Assembly (NCBI GenBank): GCA_030248135.1
Contig: JASANC010002740.1
Coordinates: 1 to 64,000 of the forward strand
Source of the DNA: Theristus sp. LFF4_11
Lineage: Eukaryota; Nematoda; Chromadorea; Monhysterida; Xyalidae
Direction: 5' to 3'
Length of the DNA stretch: 64,000 nt
The notes below the pieces were generated by a model that was given only the letters and a program-made list of their open reading frames with translations, was not told where the DNA came from and searched no databases. Of this stretch, positions 63,748 to 64,000 are shown piece by piece. Positions within the stretch are counted from its first letter, which is position 1. The number at the start of each line of letters is the position of its first letter. Position numbers and translations under genes: made by a program.

Positions 63748-64000
63748 CTTTGAAAGAAGTATCAAGTGAGGTATTATAAGGCTTGGCTTAAGTAAGGCTG
63801 AGTGTATAAGTCAAAACCCAGAAATTGGTATACGACCAATTAACATCTCAGAAACTCAAATCCACCACGCTGGTTGGTTGCGCAAAAAGAGCCATATCAT
63901 GGTGTGAATTATCATCATCCAGGTGAATTTTTACGGATCTGTCAAATATCCGGATGTTCTGAGCCTATGCAATCCATAAAGCAACCGTCCAGTCTGCAGA

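Overview
The window is eukaryotic. Its genes are split into many short GC-richer exons with GT-AG introns, separated by AT-rich introns and spacers full of small inverted-repeat elements. The gene content (BRWD/PHIP, an MNX/HB9 homeobox gene, a septin and a four-transmembrane protein with a CCC-x2-C...TGT start) is animal. The four-TM family and the general style suggest an ecdysozoan, perhaps a nematode, but the sequence does not settle the taxon. I assembled exon models by hand, requiring splice sites, reading phase and family similarity to agree. Four genes close into complete reading frames.

Layout. (1) 375-17348 (+): a 31-exon BRWD1/BRWD3/PHIP orthologue of 1799 aa, with N-terminal helical region, WD40 propeller, acidic linker, cryptic Tudor region, two bromodomains and acidic/basic tail. 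(2) 19322-24277 (-): a four-exon MNX-type homeobox gene of 217 aa. (3) 27410-29452 (+): a four-exon, four-TM protein of 211 aa. (4) 29.5-40.3 kb: no convincing gene, but nested and tandem mobile elements. (5) 40367-41186 (+): two proline- or serine-rich exons that may be the 5' end of the septin gene. (6) 46557-53958 (+): a 14-exon septin of 563 aa, closest in wording to the SEPT7/peanut group. (7) 54-61 kb: no supported gene. (8) 61150-61693 (+): a two-exon secreted 109 aa protein that looks like a neuropeptide precursor with an RYF-amide type peptide. (9) 62921-63747 (-): the last two exons of an unidentified gene that enters from the right edge.

At least eight families of short non-autonomous elements occur: a tRNA-derived SINE with an (AAC)n tail (3 copies); a 233-bp TA-flanked MITE (4); a ~255-bp TA-flanked MITE (3); a palindromic family with TACAGTCGAACT ends (4) plus a related 782-bp foldback element; G-run-rich elements (3); a TTAA-flanked short palindrome (3); a CATAGTTGTTC-ended element in two side-by-side copies, one carrying two other elements nested inside it; and a pair of tandem 1.0 and 1.9 kb elements with terminal hairpins.

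The most striking pattern is how many of these elements sit within a few bases of splice sites of the BRWD and septin genes. In one case the TA target duplication of a MITE overlaps the GT donor of a BRWD intron. In another, the first poly(A) signal after the BRWD stop codon lies inside a MITE. The genes show no operon-like or pathway link to each other; BRWD (chromatin reader) and MNX (transcription factor) act in the nucleus, the septin in the cortex and cytokinetic ring, and the four-TM and peptide-like proteins in the membrane or secretory route.
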